A DNA stretch of 32,727 nt from Actinomyces bouchesdurhonensis (GTDB lineage Bacteria > Actinomycetota > Actinomycetes > Actinomycetales > Actinomycetaceae): positions 313,153 through 345,879 of the forward strand of contig NZ_LT635869.1 of the NCBI RefSeq assembly GCF_900128465.1. Reading direction: 5' to 3'. Position 1 is the stretch's first letter, and the number at the start of each line of letters is the position of its first letter. Below are positions 32,359 through 32,727 of this stretch, in pieces. Position numbers and translations under genes: made by a program. The notes beneath the pieces are model-generated. The model was not told the DNA's origin. It was given only the letters and a program-made list of their open reading frames with translations, and did no database searches.

Positions 32359-32727
32359 ATGACCATGAGGAAGTTCTCGAAGCACACGCCTGAGCAGATT
32401 GTCGTGAAGCTGGAGAAGGCCGAGGCGCTGCGAGGTGAGGGCATGAGTACGGCCCAGGCCTGCCGCGTGCTGGGTATCAGCGAGGCGACGTTGTGTCGGT
32501 GGCGCTGGCGTGCTCGCGCCGCCGATGGGGGTTGGCTCTATTCGGAGGGTTCCATCCGATCGGGAAGGTTCCACCCGATCGGTAACAAGCAATGTGGTGG
32601 AATCGGTGCCTCTCGCCCGCGTCAGCATGGTCTGTGTGTCGCCTGGCACCTGCCGTCTGGCACGATCGGCGCGAGGTTGAACGCGAAACCGGCGCCTGGC
32701 ACCAGGCGTGCGGCATCGTGCGACGTG
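32359..32727 (+). pseudogene. IS3-family transposase OrfA, interrupted after ~54 residues
   Basis: From ATG 32359 the frame reads MTMRKFSKHTPEQIVVKLEK, then AEALRGEGMSTAQACRVLGI and SEATLCRWRWRARAADGG: the HTH_Tnp_1 domain of IS3 OrfA. Normal OrfA continues with a leucine-zipper helix (KRLKELEKEN-type). Here the reading changes abruptly after ~32529 into sequence with no OrfA similarity, although the frame stays open to the window edge. Interruption by another element, with its repeats at 32548-32585, is the simplest reading. Confidence 0.75.
32548..32585. repeat. 19-bp tandem repeat at the orfA break point
   Basis: GGTTCCATCCGATCGGGAA (32548-32566) and GGTTCCACCCGATCGGTAA (32567-32585), with a degenerate unit just before (GGCTCTATTCGGAG). 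Multiple short terminal repeats like these occur at ends of IS21-type elements, but the element itself lies outside the window. Confidence 0.65.

Noticed and set aside
31924-32649. 241-codon minus-strand open frame
   Set aside because: It is antisense to the IS3 orfA and crosses the insertion break point. No ribosome binding site or family resemblance.

Overview
This window is the replication-origin region of a high-GC Gram-positive (actinobacterial) chromosome. The gene order yidC–yidD–rnpA–rpmH / dnaA–dnaN–recF–dciA / gyrB–gyrA–DUF3566–tRNA-Ile–tRNA-Ala is diagnostic of Actinobacteria. Strong G/C bias at third codon positions, many GTG starts, and the sequence style of the ParAB, YidC and surface proteins point to the Actinomycetaceae (an Actinomyces/Schaalia-like organism). 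The genus is an inference from memory, not a search result.

Left arm (1-6037). The window opens inside a minus-strand secreted surface protein preceded by a Zur-type operator. An intergenic stretch follows, with a dispersed inverted-repeat element and a 32-residue small protein gene that has its own terminator. Next come a plus-strand AAA/DUF4143 ATPase whose promoter is overlaid by three 23-bp-spaced iterons, a parS site, a PLP-dependent aminotransferase, a D-Ala–D-Ala ligase-family gene, a terminator, and a pair of 102-bp direct repeats.

Minus-strand segregation and translation/envelope block (6038-12957). It holds a HAD hydrolase, parB and parA (three more parS sites, one inside parB), a strong palindromic terminator, then rsmG, jag, yidC, yidD, rnpA and rpmH, closely packed and led by a good promoter upstream of rpmH.

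Origin and replication block (12958-27805, plus strand). DnaA boxes lie on both sides of dnaA. The dnaA–dnaN gap carries a box cluster and AT-rich DNA and is the best oriC candidate. dnaN, recF and dciA follow. Between dciA and gyrB sits an array of four paralogous single-pass membrane proteins with a DUF5067-like extracellular domain, one of which carries a nearly perfect 33-bp tandem repeat. gyrB, gyrA and a DUF3566 membrane protein close the block.

Right arm (27806-32727). It contains a minus-strand alpha/beta-hydrolase (DUF2974/Mbeg1-like), tRNA-Ile(GAU), a DLW-39-type microprotein, tRNA-Ala(UGC), and then about 3 kb of repeat-rich, gene-poor DNA. That DNA holds symmetric short-site arrays with 19-bp and 20-bp periods, further copies of the dispersed inverted-repeat element, tandem ~262/327-bp repeats each containing a long hairpin, an IS256-family transposase remnant, and an interrupted IS3-type orfA at the edge. 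The most novel material lies in these repeat structures, the ATPase iterons and the DUF5067 array.
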